A DNA stretch of 64,000 bases from Eubacteriaceae bacterium ES3 (lineage in GTDB: Bacteria; Bacillota; Clostridia; Eubacteriales; Eubacteriaceae), in contig CP130741.1 in NCBI GenBank assembly GCA_030586155.1, forward strand, positions 1,978,680 through 2,042,679, written 5' to 3'. The notes under the pieces are model-generated. The model was not told the origin of the DNA. It did no database searches and worked only from the letters and a program-made list of their open reading frames with translations. Positions 54,174-63,044 of the stretch are shown here, piece by piece. The position numbers were made by a program, and so were the translations under genes. The first letter of the stretch is position 1; every line of letters starts with the position of its first letter.

Positions 54174-55256
54174 CTACATCAGGGTAATTTTCCCATGTCT
54201 AATTCCGATAATTTCTTCAAGTTCCATCATTGTCAGATGCTGATTTACCTGAAAAACTTCCAGACCGCTCGCCTTTGTCAACTCATCTACGGTATCATAT
54301 CCTCTACTTATCAATTCCGCCATTTCTCTGTATTCAGGTTCAATATTAATAATTACTTTTTTAGCAGACTCTATTTCAGGTTTTATAATAAAATCTTCCA
54401 GGACATCTTGCGGTTCCGTAACCAGCTTTGCCCCTTCTTTTAATAAGGCGTTACCGCCTGACCAACGCGGATTACTTATTTCACCTGGAATTACATAAAT
54501 ATTCTTTCCCTGATCAAGTGCATGGTTTACTGTTATCATAGAGCCACTTTTCAAACCAGCTTCTACTAGCAGAACACCATTCGTCAATCCACTTATTAAT
54601 CTATTTCGCAAGGGGAAATGATAAGCCAGAGGTTTTTCGCCTATATTAAATTCAGAGATCAAAAGACCTTTCTCGGCAATTTTTAAATATAGCTTTTCAT
54701 TGAAATCAGGATAGCAGAGATCTACTCCGGTCCCTAACACAGCTACAGTTTTACCTGGTTCTTCAAGCGCACCCCAATGGGCCGATCCATCAACGCCCTC
54801 AGCCAGTCCACTAATCACCGGGATTCCCATAGAAGCTATCGATTTTGAAAATGCTTTTGCATACCGAAGTGCTGAAGTCGAAGCATTTCTTGACCCAACT
54901 ACAGCTATTGCAGGCTCCTTATTCAGCAAATCTAAATCACCTATTAAAAAAAGACTAATTGGAGGGTTATAAATTTCTTTTAATCTTGAAGGAAATCTTT
55001 CATCTTCCAAACAGATGTATTCAATTCCTTCTTTTTGCATCCTTTCTAAATCAGTGTTAACTGCTGAGAGGGAAGTCGTCTTTTTAAAGTTTTCAAGCTG
55101 TTTTTTGTTCCTAAAACCTGCCGCTTTTATAAATTCTTTCTCATCCGCTAAAAAAGCCGATTTAGGATTCTTATAATAATTGAGGATTTTGTTTTTCTGT
55201 AGATTAGAAATTCCCTTTAGTTGTGTCAGCCATAACCAGTACTCTATCTCTTTCAT
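54174..55256 (-). CDS. dprA: DNA processing protein DprA
   Basis: Single-stranded-DNA-binding protein that loads RecA during transformation. The 360-residue protein has an N-terminal helix-hairpin-helix-like region and the Rossmann-type DprA domain: AVVGSRNASTSALRYAK (about 118-134), PVISGLAEGVDGSAHWGAL (about 145-163), TVAVLGTGVDLCYP, and SGSMITVNHALDQG. A C-terminal winged-helix follows. The frame opens with a TTG, but ATG at 55256 is best spaced from GAGG. Confidence 0.93.
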   Translation of the reverse strand: MKEIEYWLWLTQLKGISNLQKNKILNYYKNPKSAFLADEKEFIKAAGFRNKKQLENFKKTTSLSAVNTDLERMQKEGIEYICLEDERFPSRLKEIYNPPISLFLIGDLDLLNKEPAIAVVGSRNASTSALRYAKAFSKSIASMGIPVISGLAEGVDGSAHWGALEEPGKTVAVLGTGVDLCYPDFNEKLYLKIAEKGLLISEFNIGEKPLAYHFPLRNRLISGLTNGVLLVEAGLKSGSMITVNHALDQGKNIYVIPGEISNPRWSGGNALLKEGAKLVTEPQDVLEDFIIKPEIESAKKVIINIEPEYREMAELISRGYDTVDELTKASGLEVFQVNQHLTMMELEEIIGIRHGKITLM

Positions 55257-55386
55257 CATCAACCTCGAGCTTTATTTATTATAAGTCTATTTTATACGAA
55301 ATTAGCAAAATTGACCACATCCCATTTCATTCAGCTAATGCTTTTAAAAACTTTACTTTATAAAACTTAAATTTGACTCTTTGTAC

Positions 55387-55427
55387 TTGACTAAATTGTA
55401 AAGTGGTGCTAACATTTTTATGTTAGT
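55387..55427 (+). promoter_or_regulatory. Promoter of DUF2325/DUF3793 pair with overlapping inverted repeat
   Basis: TTGACT (55387-55392), 17 bases, then TAACAT (55410-55415). The -10 lies inside an inverted repeat CTAACAT-tttt-ATGTTAG, a possible operator. The rest of the gap 55263-55488 shows no gene. Confidence 0.5.
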
Positions 55428-55488
55428 TTCATTTAACTATGTGAATGCTTATTTTAAAAATTATATTTTTTCTGGAAGGAGCCAATCA

Positions 55489-55812
55489 GTGAGCATTGTT
55501 ATAATTGGAGGACATGATCGAATGGTTACACAGTACAAGGATCTTTGTAATAAATATCAGTGTCGGGCAAAAGTCTTCACTCAAATGAAAGGCCCGCTAA
55601 AGAAAAAATTAGGTTCTCCCGACCTCTTTGTTTTATTTACCGGCACAGTATCACATAAAATGGTAAACTGTGCCATCTCTGAAGCAAAACGCTGTGAAGC
55701 TTCGATTGCCCGCTCGCATACCTGTAGCCTGAACGCCTTGAGAGAAATTCTTGAAATCTATTGTGTCTCATGTCCAAATAAGGATTTTTGTTCAAATTAT
55801 CAGAACCATTAG
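55489..55812 (+). CDS. DUF2325 family protein
   Basis: A 107-residue protein of unknown biochemical function; DUF2325 proteins are often near iron-transport genes. The N-terminus VIIGGHDRMVTQYKDLCNK has a GGxxxM pattern; a later FTGTVSHKMVNCAISEAKR and a terminal CVSCPNKDFC cysteine set suggest metal binding. The start is GTG at 55489, seven bases after AAGGAG; an upstream in-frame ATG lacks a ribosome site. It is ten bases upstream of the DUF3793 gene. Confidence 0.8.
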   Translation: MSIVIIGGHDRMVTQYKDLCNKYQCRAKVFTQMKGPLKKKLGSPDLFVLFTGTVSHKMVNCAISEAKRCEASIARSHTCSLNALREILEIYCVSCPNKDFCSNYQNH

Positions 55813-55822
55813 GAGGGTAACT

Positions 55823-56380
55823 ATGAAAAATCTTGAAACAGCTTTAATTCGCCACTGCGCCCCTACATTGGCAGGTTTTAAAACAGGTAGTATGATCAAT
55901 ATTTCTTTCAGCTGCCATAAACAACTCAAATATGCTATAAATCATATTAATTCGCAACTCTATTCGAAAGGTGTCACTTTGAAGCTACTACGCCTCACAA
56001 AAAGGCGAGCCTTAATTTATGTCTATCGCAAAAGTAAACTTATTATTGATCTCAATCAGCCAAGAATACGAGATTTCCTGGAAACACTCGGTTATAATAC
56101 CAATAATCATGAATCTTGTTTATGCTTTTTGAAACAGCGTATCAGAAAAAGCCATGGATTCCCCCATGAAATCGGTCTTTTTCTAAGCTATCCTGTCGAA
56201 GATGTTGAAGGATTTATTAAAAATCGCGGTGAAAAATGTAAACTATGCGGCTATTGGAAAGTCTATAGCAACGAAGATGAAGCAAGAAACCTTTTCGAGA
56301 AATATAAAAAGTGTTCAAGAAAATATGAAGAATGTTTCAGAAATGGTATTACTCTTAAAAAACTAACAGTCGCTGCATAA
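55823..56380 (+). CDS. DUF3793 family protein
   Basis: A 185-residue cytoplasmic protein with family motifs LIRHCAPTLAGFKTGSMINI at the N-terminus, HEIGLFLSYPVEDVEGFI near 113 and CKLCGYWKVYSNEDEA near 139. In other Clostridia DUF2325 and DUF3793 genes occur together beside feo or flavodoxin genes; neither is present here. ATG at 55823 has AGGAGGG upstream. A role linked to iron is inference from that context only. Confidence 0.85.
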   Translation: MKNLETALIRHCAPTLAGFKTGSMINISFSCHKQLKYAINHINSQLYSKGVTLKLLRLTKRRALIYVYRKSKLIIDLNQPRIRDFLETLGYNTNNHESCLCFLKQRIRKSHGFPHEIGLFLSYPVEDVEGFIKNRGEKCKLCGYWKVYSNEDEARNLFEKYKKCSRKYEECFRNGITLKKLTVAA

Positions 56381-56426
56381 TCAACGATTGCATGGAAAAG
56401 ACAAAATTAAAAGATTTTAATAACGC

Positions 56427-56472
56427 AAACAGCCAGGACACATAAATCAAAATGTGTCAAACTGGCTGTTTA
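56427..56472. terminator. Bidirectional terminator between convergent genes
   Basis: A stem of about 17 bp (AAACAGCCAG plus GACACAT against ATGTGTC plus CTGGCTGTTT, with a three-base bulge) separates the DUF3793 gene and the UROD-family gene, which point at each other. Confidence 0.82.
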
Positions 56473-56501
56473 GCAGATTAGTTATTCTAAGGGAGAAGCT
56501 T

Positions 56502-57578
56502 CTATAAACCAAATCGAGTTTTATATACATCTAAAGAATAATGATACAACTCATCACGGGCAATCGCTTCAGCTTCCTGATCGTTGTTTTCGGTCATAAT
56601 CCAGCACATAACCCGTCCGGTTTCGCCATAACGATCTACATACCCCTGGACAGCGTTTCTAATTTCTCTTTCGCTCCATCCTGGTGCAAGCATGAGCGGA
56701 ATAGTAAATGTCAACTGGGTCCCATACGTTTCATAAAGAAAATCAGGTTCATTTATAAACAGCTGGGGCGTCCACATATCAATACCCATTTCAATCATCA
56801 TCGGAACATACTGAATATTTTTACCACACGAATGCAGTTCAATAAATTTTCCTTCACCTTTGATATAGTCAAACAGACGTTTTGTTGCTGGCATAATCTG
56901 TTCTCTAAACATTTCATTTGAGAAAAAGCCAGCGCGCTGCGTTCCCCAATCATCATGATATAATACACCATCGACTCGGCCATAATATTTAAAAATCTTT
57001 TCACAGGATTCAATCTTATAGTCTGTCATTTTCTGGAAAAAGGCTTCCAGTTGTTCCGGTTCTTCATAAAATGCCATTAGTGTTTCTTCAAATGGCATCA
57101 TTTCGTGAAGCCTTTCAAATAACCCTTCCACACATTCGTAAATATGCGCCCGCTCTGGATCCTGCATTTTTTGAATTTTTAGTCCATCAGTCTCAAAATC
57201 AACCAGCGATAAGTCCGGCCAGGGCACCTCATTTTGCCAATTGGCAAAATCATTAATGACTCTAGTCCCTGGTTTGGTAATCATTCCCCCGGCAGTCTCT
57301 ACCATCTGCCAGTAAACACCCCACCAGTCATAACCATCAACTTCCGGTACTGGATGTTCTTCCATCGCATCAGGCCAGACAATATCCGCTTCATAAAAAT
57401 ATGCTGGCATCCAATAAGGTTTTTCGCCTTTCACACATCGCACATAGTTATCTTTGACACTGATTGGACGGGTTTCAATTGGCGGTTTAGGCCGTTGGAA
57501 AATCCATGGGAAACTACCTGGTTCCTGCCACTCTTTGGAATAATCGCGTTCAGCTGCCACTTTCATAAAAGGATTCAT
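56502..57578 (-). CDS. UROD-family protein, possible methyltransferase
   Basis: A 358-residue protein with the uroporphyrinogen decarboxylase fold, which in acetogens is shared by methyltransferases of corrinoid O-demethylase systems. It has an HSCGK motif (in IELHSCGKNIQYVP near 254) typical of the zinc-binding UROD-like methyltransferases, and VDGVLYHDDWGTQRAGFFS near 200. No arginine cluster of true HemE was evident at the N-terminus. ATG at 57578 has AGGAGG upstream. It is divergent from a PucR-type regulator, likely its controller. No corrinoid protein gene is adjacent, so the substrate is unknown. Confidence 0.82.
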   Translation of the reverse strand: MNPFMKVAAERDYSKEWQEPGSFPWIFQRPKPPIETRPISVKDNYVRCVKGEKPYWMPAYFYEADIVWPDAMEEHPVPEVDGYDWWGVYWQMVETAGGMITKPGTRVINDFANWQNEVPWPDLSLVDFETDGLKIQKMQDPERAHIYECVEGLFERLHEMMPFEETLMAFYEEPEQLEAFFQKMTDYKIESCEKIFKYYGRVDGVLYHDDWGTQRAGFFSNEMFREQIMPATKRLFDYIKGEGKFIELHSCGKNIQYVPMMIEMGIDMWTPQLFINEPDFLYETYGTQLTFTIPLMLAPGWSEREIRNAVQGYVDRYGETGRVMCWIMTENNDQEAEAIARDELYHYSLDVYKTRFGL

Positions 57579-57711
57579 AATCTTTCCTCCTGAATTGTAT
57601 TTGTTAACGTTTTCTCTATGCTGATTATATCAGTTAATTATTTTTCGTAAAATACGCATTTCATTGAATTGTTGTTTTTCTTATGCTACAATATGTAGCG
57701 AGGTGAATATT

Positions 57712-59244
57712 ATGAATTTTCATGTGTCCATAATTTATTACTTGATTTCAAAAAACCACAAAAATTCAATAGTCAACTTAAATGACAATCCTTTAACATT
57801 CGATAAATTGCGTTTTTTTCGCTACAAAAGAACTGATCCAGCTTGTCTATATATCATTGACTCTAACACTTATTTATCCGCAAATAAAAATCATTTTAAC
57901 ACTGATTCTTTTTATATTCTGATTGATTATCATCAAAATAATGCGGAGCTATTATCGCAAGATCACCACTATTTAACAATTTTTGATAACAGTAGCAGCG
58001 ACGATATTTTTGAAGAAACACTCGATATCATGGAACATCTAACCATTTGGAACAATGATTTAAAAGAAATGCTGCACTCTGGAAAAGATTTAGAAACATT
58101 TTTTTCCCATCTCTCTGATCTAATCAATATGCCATATTTCCTGTTTGATGATAATAATCAAATCCGTTTAAGCAGTAAAAAAAATAATCTGCTCGAATAC
58201 AAGGATACACATCTTCACAAACGGGTTTCGGAACTTCTCGAAGATCCCGAATACAGAGCAATGATTAGCCATAAAGACGTCTATCTCTTTCCGCAAAAAC
58301 CATTTAAGGAACGCTTTCTTTGTTTTAATATTTTTGACAAATCAAATCTTACCTTGCGACTTCTACTGCAGATAACAGATTCACCTGATGCCCCATCACC
58401 CGGTTTAGTCCAACTTTTTAGAATCTTTTCGCAATCTTTAGAAAAAGCTTTTAATGTGCCTTCTGGCATCTCTGTCAGACGCCATCAGGATGATCAATTA
58501 CACCTGCTAATCAATAAACTGTTATATGAAACTGGTTCATATAACAGTGAAACCGTTTGTCAAATCTTAAATCCTTTTTACTGGAAACCCGATCATCTAT
58601 ATCAACTGGTATGCCTGCAATTTTTTGAAGGCTCAACATGGGATACCTCGATTTCTTACGTCTGCAATCAGCTTGAAGCATCCTTTCCCCACTCCTGTGC
58701 AGTGCGATTTGACAATGATATCCTCTTGATCAATAATCTGACCCTAACAGAACCAAATGCCAATAAAAACTTCCTATCGCATTTAAGTCCCTTGATACGG
58801 GATTATACCTGCAAGGCAGGGATAAGTGATTCATTTAATTCTTTACTACACTTAAAGAGCTATCATAAGCAAGCCCTTAAGGCACTCCATATTGGCCATA
58901 AACTTCATCCTGACTTTTGGTGTTATCAATTCTCAGATTTTAAATTATCATATTTACGCCATAAACTGACGGAAGATTTCTCGGCTGAGATGTTAATGCC
59001 TCCAGGTTTTCAAACGCTTTTAATTTCCGATTTTAAAAATCATTCAGAATATGTAAAAACTCTGTCTGCGTATCTTGAAAAAGGCAATAATATTTCTGCC
59101 GCGGCAGAATCTCTTTTTATTCACCGAACAACTTTTATCAGACGTCTGGAACGAATTGAAAAGCTATCTGGATTAAATCTGGCAGATCCCAGAACAATTT
59201 TTTGGATCGGTTTATCCTTATTTATTCTTGAAGAAAAAACTTGA
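57712..59244 (+). CDS. PucR-family transcriptional regulator
   Basis: A 510-residue regulator without transmembrane segments. The last about 60 residues carry the PucR C-terminal helix-turn-helix (LEKGNNISAAAESLFIHRTTFIRRLERIEKLSGLNLADP); the N-terminal parts are probably ligand-sensing. The ATG at 57712 follows GAGGTG; the longer frame starts upstream without one. It is divergent from the UROD-family gene across about 130 bases, so it probably controls that gene in response to its substrate. Confidence 0.82.
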   Translation: MNFHVSIIYYLISKNHKNSIVNLNDNPLTFDKLRFFRYKRTDPACLYIIDSNTYLSANKNHFNTDSFYILIDYHQNNAELLSQDHHYLTIFDNSSSDDIFEETLDIMEHLTIWNNDLKEMLHSGKDLETFFSHLSDLINMPYFLFDDNNQIRLSSKKNNLLEYKDTHLHKRVSELLEDPEYRAMISHKDVYLFPQKPFKERFLCFNIFDKSNLTLRLLLQITDSPDAPSPGLVQLFRIFSQSLEKAFNVPSGISVRRHQDDQLHLLINKLLYETGSYNSETVCQILNPFYWKPDHLYQLVCLQFFEGSTWDTSISYVCNQLEASFPHSCAVRFDNDILLINNLTLTEPNANKNFLSHLSPLIRDYTCKAGISDSFNSLLHLKSYHKQALKALHIGHKLHPDFWCYQFSDFKLSYLRHKLTEDFSAEMLMPPGFQTLLISDFKNHSEYVKTLSAYLEKGNNISAAAESLFIHRTTFIRRLERIEKLSGLNLADPRTIFWIGLSLFILEEKT

Positions 59245-59309
59245 AATAACAAAGCTTCTTGATTTTAGAGGTGGTTTCAGCCATAATGGAAAAAACTGGA
59301 GGTACTATT

Positions 59310-60017
59310 ATGAGTTTTAATTTTTCGCTGATCAGTTTTTTTCTTCTGATTATTGCCTACCTGGTCATTGTAGAGATTTTCACTGTTTTATTTCGTCTTA
59401 CCGGCCTTCGCGAAGACAAAGCCCGCTTTCAGGCCATCTCCTGTATGACTAACAGCGGTTATACAACAAAAGAAAGCGAACTCGTTATGAACTCCACAAT
59501 CCGTAAAAATCTGGCGACCATCATGATGCTCTTTGGTTATATCTTTGCCGTTTCGGGAGTGTCTCTATTGGTTAACCTTTTTATTCGGGCTGGTGAAACC
59601 CAATTTAATTGGCATTCAATTCTTTACTCGCTGTTATTTTTACTTATTATTATCGCCATCACCCGTTCCAAGTGGCTGATCCGGCATTTTGACAGATTGG
59701 TCGAATATCTGGCTCAAAGAAAAGACGACGGAATCTTTTGCAATAATATCCGAATTCTAGAAATGGTTCATGACAAACTCATAGCTGAAGTGATGATCAC
59801 CCAGCTGCCAACTGAACTGGCTGGTAAGAATCTAGAAGAATCCAATTTTCGTGATACCTATATTCTTAATGTACTTTTGATAAAACGGGGAAATCAAATC
59901 ATTGATCATGTCACTTCTTCAGACCAACTGAAAAAAGGTGATCGGGTCCTGATCTACGGATCTAAAAAACATATTTTAAAACTTTTTAAAGCGAATATAG
60001 AGGAAGATAGTATTTAA
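59310..60017 (+). CDS. Membrane protein with C-terminal TrkA-C domain
   Basis: A 235-residue protein with about three transmembrane helices (roughly 5-27, 70-95, 108-128) and, from about 150, a TrkA-C/RCK_C-like domain (ITQLPTELAGKNLEESNFRD..., LKKGDRVLIYGSKKHILKLF). It lacks a NAD-binding TrkA-N part. A loop SCMTNSGYTTKESEL between helices resembles an ion-pathway loop. Such proteins are thought to sense or move ions at the membrane. ATG at 59310 has GGAGG upstream, giving a start 17 codons inside the longest frame. Confidence 0.75.
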   Translation: MSFNFSLISFFLLIIAYLVIVEIFTVLFRLTGLREDKARFQAISCMTNSGYTTKESELVMNSTIRKNLATIMMLFGYIFAVSGVSLLVNLFIRAGETQFNWHSILYSLLFLLIIIAITRSKWLIRHFDRLVEYLAQRKDDGIFCNNIRILEMVHDKLIAEVMITQLPTELAGKNLEESNFRDTYILNVLLIKRGNQIIDHVTSSDQLKKGDRVLIYGSKKHILKLFKANIEEDSI

Positions 60018-60159
60018 GTTCGGTGTTTCTTTTTATTAAACAAATCTTAAATTTTTCAGTAGTTTTTGCTATGTTCATTCAGTTTTCACATAGAAGCATT
60101 ATCATTGATTCATTCAATATTTAACAAGTATTCAACAATACCAGGAAGGAATCAATGAA

Positions 60160-61746
60160 ATGAAAAGAAAAAAACTGATTATCCCGTTACTCATCACAAC
60201 AATGTTGGTAATGGCCGGATGCAGCTCGTCACAGGAGAGTACTGCACAAGAACCTGCTCAAACAGATAGTCAAACCCAGGTCACTACCACATCAATATTT
60301 ACCAGCTCTTCGGTCGAAATCGATACCGAGTTTACTGACCGGGATCTTGATCCCACTTATGATGAAAACACCGCTGTTTCAGTTACTTTAAACGGTAGCT
60401 CCATCAGCGTTAGTGGAAACGGCGCAACCGCAGACGGTTCTACTTTAACCATCGGCTCTGAAGGAGTTTATATCCTGTCTGGAACACTTAACGATGGACA
60501 AATTATTATTGATGCAGCTGATACCGACAAAATTCAAATTGTTCTAAATGGAGTTGATATCAGCAGTTCATCATTTGCACCAATTTATGTCAAAAGTGCT
60601 GATAAAGTCTTTATTACCTTAAGTGAAAATACCGAAAACACCCTAACTGACGGCAGCTCCTATACGCAGATTGACGATAATAATGTAGATGGTGTAATCT
60701 TTAGTAAAGCAGATCTGACTATTAACGGAACTGGCTCACTAACCATCAACTCCAATTACAAAAATGGTATTGTCTCAAAAGATGATCTGGTGATCACAGG
60801 TGGAAATTTTCAGATTACGACTGTCAATAATGCACTGAGTGGAAAAGACGCTGTAAAAATTGCTGATGGTACATTTTCTATCAGTGCCCCGAACGGAAAA
60901 GGCATTAAGTCACAAAATGAAGACGATGATACTAAAGGCTATGTCTATATAGCTGGTGGTAACGTTGATATAAGCAGCAGCTATGAAGGAATCGAAGCAG
61001 TCGCTATTGTGATTGCTGACGGTAACATTAATATAGTATCTTCCGATGATGGTTTAAACGGTGCAACTGAGAATAGTGGCAACAGCGGGAACCCTGGCGG
61101 AGAAATGGGTGCTGACAGCAACGTCTATATTTCCATTTCTGGTGGAACACTTAATATCAATGCTTCAGGTGATGGAATTGATAGTAACGGCTCACTATAT
61201 ATTTCCGGTGGTACTGTTTATGTCAGTGGCCCGACTAATAGCGGCAATGGTGCCCTTGATTATAACGGCACAGCTGATATTTCCGGCGGAACTGTTGTTA
61301 TTGCCGGCAGCACTGGTATGGCTCAAAGTTTTTCAGAATCGTCAACTCAGTATTCACTACTCTATAATTTTGCTTCAAGTACCACGGGAGAAATCAAACT
61401 GACTGATTCTAGCGGAAATGTGCTTGCTTCATTTACGCCTGATAAAACCTATCAGTCTGTAGTAATCAGCACCCCTGAACTTTCTGATGGTCAAACCTAT
61501 ACACTGTCCGCCGGCAGCCAATCTGCTGAAATCACTTTAAGCGGAATTGTAACCAGTAATGGTCAGACCGGTATGGGTGGCGGTATGGGTGGCGGTGGCA
61601 AAGGCGGAGACCGCGGTGGCGATATGCCTTCTGATGGAGGAAATATGCCTACTGACGGTGGCACTATGCCTACAGATGGCACAACTCGAGCAACCCCTAA
61701 TGACGATAACAGTACTCAAGCCGAATCCTACCAGGAACAGGTATAA
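60160..61746 (+). CDS. Beta-helical lipoprotein (Cthe_2159/DUF4353-type carbohydrate-binding)
   Basis: A 528-residue lipoprotein. The signal peptide ends in a lipobox MAGC (Cys near 20), followed by a Ser/Thr/Gln linker. The body repeats short glycine-rich turns (SGNGATADGSTLTIGSEGVY, NGTGSLTINSNYKNGIVSKDDL, SGGTLNINASGDGIDSNGSLY) typical of the parallel beta-helix, polysaccharide- and calcium-binding family. The C-terminus is a Gly/Asp/Pro-rich, low-complexity tail with MPTDGG repeats. It probably binds surface or plant polysaccharide. ATG at 60160 follows AGGAAGGA; no partner enzyme is adjacent. Confidence 0.85.
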   Translation: MKRKKLIIPLLITTMLVMAGCSSSQESTAQEPAQTDSQTQVTTTSIFTSSSVEIDTEFTDRDLDPTYDENTAVSVTLNGSSISVSGNGATADGSTLTIGSEGVYILSGTLNDGQIIIDAADTDKIQIVLNGVDISSSSFAPIYVKSADKVFITLSENTENTLTDGSSYTQIDDNNVDGVIFSKADLTINGTGSLTINSNYKNGIVSKDDLVITGGNFQITTVNNALSGKDAVKIADGTFSISAPNGKGIKSQNEDDDTKGYVYIAGGNVDISSSYEGIEAVAIVIADGNINIVSSDDGLNGATENSGNSGNPGGEMGADSNVYISISGGTLNINASGDGIDSNGSLYISGGTVYVSGPTNSGNGALDYNGTADISGGTVVIAGSTGMAQSFSESSTQYSLLYNFASSTTGEIKLTDSSGNVLASFTPDKTYQSVVISTPELSDGQTYTLSAGSQSAEITLSGIVTSNGQTGMGGGMGGGGKGGDRGGDMPSDGGNMPTDGGTMPTDGTTRATPNDDNSTQAESYQEQV

Positions 61747-61767
61747 ACCCTTTTTTAACTGAACATT

Positions 61768-61811
61768 AAGAGCCTGAAAAGAAGTAAACATCTTCTTTCC
61801 AGGCTCTTTTT
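61768..61811. terminator. Bidirectional terminator between lipoprotein and aldolase genes
   Basis: AAGAGCCTG...CAGGCTCTT (61768-61809) with an inner GAAG/CTTC pairing forms a long hairpin ending in TTTTTCG on the plus strand and an AATGTT-like tail on the minus strand. It ends the lipoprotein transcript and probably the aldolase. Confidence 0.82.
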
Positions 61812-61836
61812 CGTTTTACTGTTATTAGCACATTTT

Positions 61837-62724
61837 CTACTTTATTGATGCATTATAGATAGACTGAATTGATTTATCAAGAATAGCATTAAATTCCTCA
61901 TCACTTAGACTTTTACTTAAACCTTCAGTTAAAGCTCTTGAGAAACTGGCGATCAATTTCGGGTTTTTAGCCAGCTTTTCATTTGCCAATTCCCTCGAAT
62001 ACCCACCAGAAAGCGCTACCACCCGTAATACATTAGGACTTGCAATAATTTCTCCGTAGAAATTATCAATTTCCGGAATCGTCAATTTAAACATCAGTTT
62101 AATGTCTTTGTCCAATTTATCTAACTGTTCAAGTATTTCTTTTTTAAGACTTGCTTCAATCTCAACTTTATCAGAAGCATTGATATCTACTTCAGGCTCT
62201 AAAATTGGAATAAATCCAGCTGCGTAAATTTTAAGACCTAACTCAAATTGCTGAGCTACAATCGCTTTTATTCCTGCTTCGTTATTTTCTTTTATAACTG
62301 AACGCATTTTAGTCCCAAAAATATGACGGTCTTTGGCCCGAACCAGTAATTCATCGAGCCCTGGAATAGGCTTCATCAATTGAACACCATTTTCCAGATC
62401 CATCAATCCTTTATCAACTTTCAGGATGGGCAGGATGCCTTTTTTATCCCAAAGATAATCGGCACTTAAAATACCATCAATTTCCATATCCATCGTTTTT
62501 TCAAAAAGAATGGCGGCAAGAATCCGTTCTTTTGTAAATGCCGGACTTTCAATTATTCTTGTACGCATTTCGTGAACTAGTTGAAACATTTCTTCATCAT
62601 TATCGTAAGAATCTTTTGGAATTCCGTAACTGGCAAGTGCTTTTGGGGTTGACCCACCACTTTGATCCAATGCTGCTATAAAACCATTGTCATTCTCCAT
62701 CCGTGCCAATTTTATTAAATCCAT
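61837..62724 (-). CDS. fda: Class I fructose-bisphosphate aldolase
   Basis: Cleaves or forms fructose-1,6-bisphosphate through a Schiff base, without a metal. The 295-residue protein shows the prokaryotic class I pattern: FIAALDQSGGSTPKALASYGI at the N-terminus, ILAAILFEKTMDMEIDG, LPILKVDKGL (lysine region near 105), RDRHIFGTKMRS, IPILEPEVDI and VVALSGGYSRELAN. The ATG at 62724 has GGAGG; the longer frame adds 14 residues. It is divergent from the DUF2089 gene. Confidence 0.93.
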   Translation of the reverse strand: MDLIKLARMENDNGFIAALDQSGGSTPKALASYGIPKDSYDNDEEMFQLVHEMRTRIIESPAFTKERILAAILFEKTMDMEIDGILSADYLWDKKGILPILKVDKGLMDLENGVQLMKPIPGLDELLVRAKDRHIFGTKMRSVIKENNEAGIKAIVAQQFELGLKIYAAGFIPILEPEVDINASDKVEIEASLKKEILEQLDKLDKDIKLMFKLTIPEIDNFYGEIIASPNVLRVVALSGGYSRELANEKLAKNPKLIASFSRALTEGLSKSLSDEEFNAILDKSIQSIYNASIK

Positions 62725-63044
62725 TAAAATACCTCCAAATAATTTGTTCTTATCAGTATTATACACTTTTTACATCATTTTGAAAGCCTTTAAAATAATA
62801 TATTTATAACGGGACATATTTGTCCCATTGCTTTTTATTGTTATTTTTTTATTCGAGCTTCTTTTCGTCTCAATAAATGGTTTCTATCAAACAAATCCAT
62901 TTAGCATATTATATATTCATATCATTAATTTATTTATCAGATGTATTAATATATTTAATATTATTATTAATTATATTAATTATATTGTTGACTTTTTGAA
63001 TTGCGAGGTGTATATTGTTATCAAATAAATCAAGGAGGTCCACA
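62725..63044. other. Gap between aldolase and DUF2089 genes
   Basis: About 320 bases of AT-rich DNA. It holds a TATAAT-type -10 for the aldolase near 62757, an inverted repeat GGGACA-tatt-TGTCCC (62811-62826) and the DUF2089 promoter at 62988-63016. No gene is seen; a 66-codon frame here is low-complexity and not called. Confidence 0.55.
62988..63016 (+). promoter_or_regulatory. Promoter of DUF2089 operon
   Basis: TTGACT (62988-62993), a 17-base spacer and TATATT (63011-63016), about 29 bases before the ATG of the DUF2089 gene. Confidence 0.65.

Noticed and set aside
52010-54443. Plus-strand frames antisense to topA and dprA, such as 53949-54443
   Set aside because: They mirror long coding genes on the other strand, lack ribosome sites and show no family resemblance.
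62828-63028. 66-codon frame before DUF2089
   Set aside because: Low-complexity Ile/Asn/Tyr composition from AT-rich DNA and overlaps the promoter.
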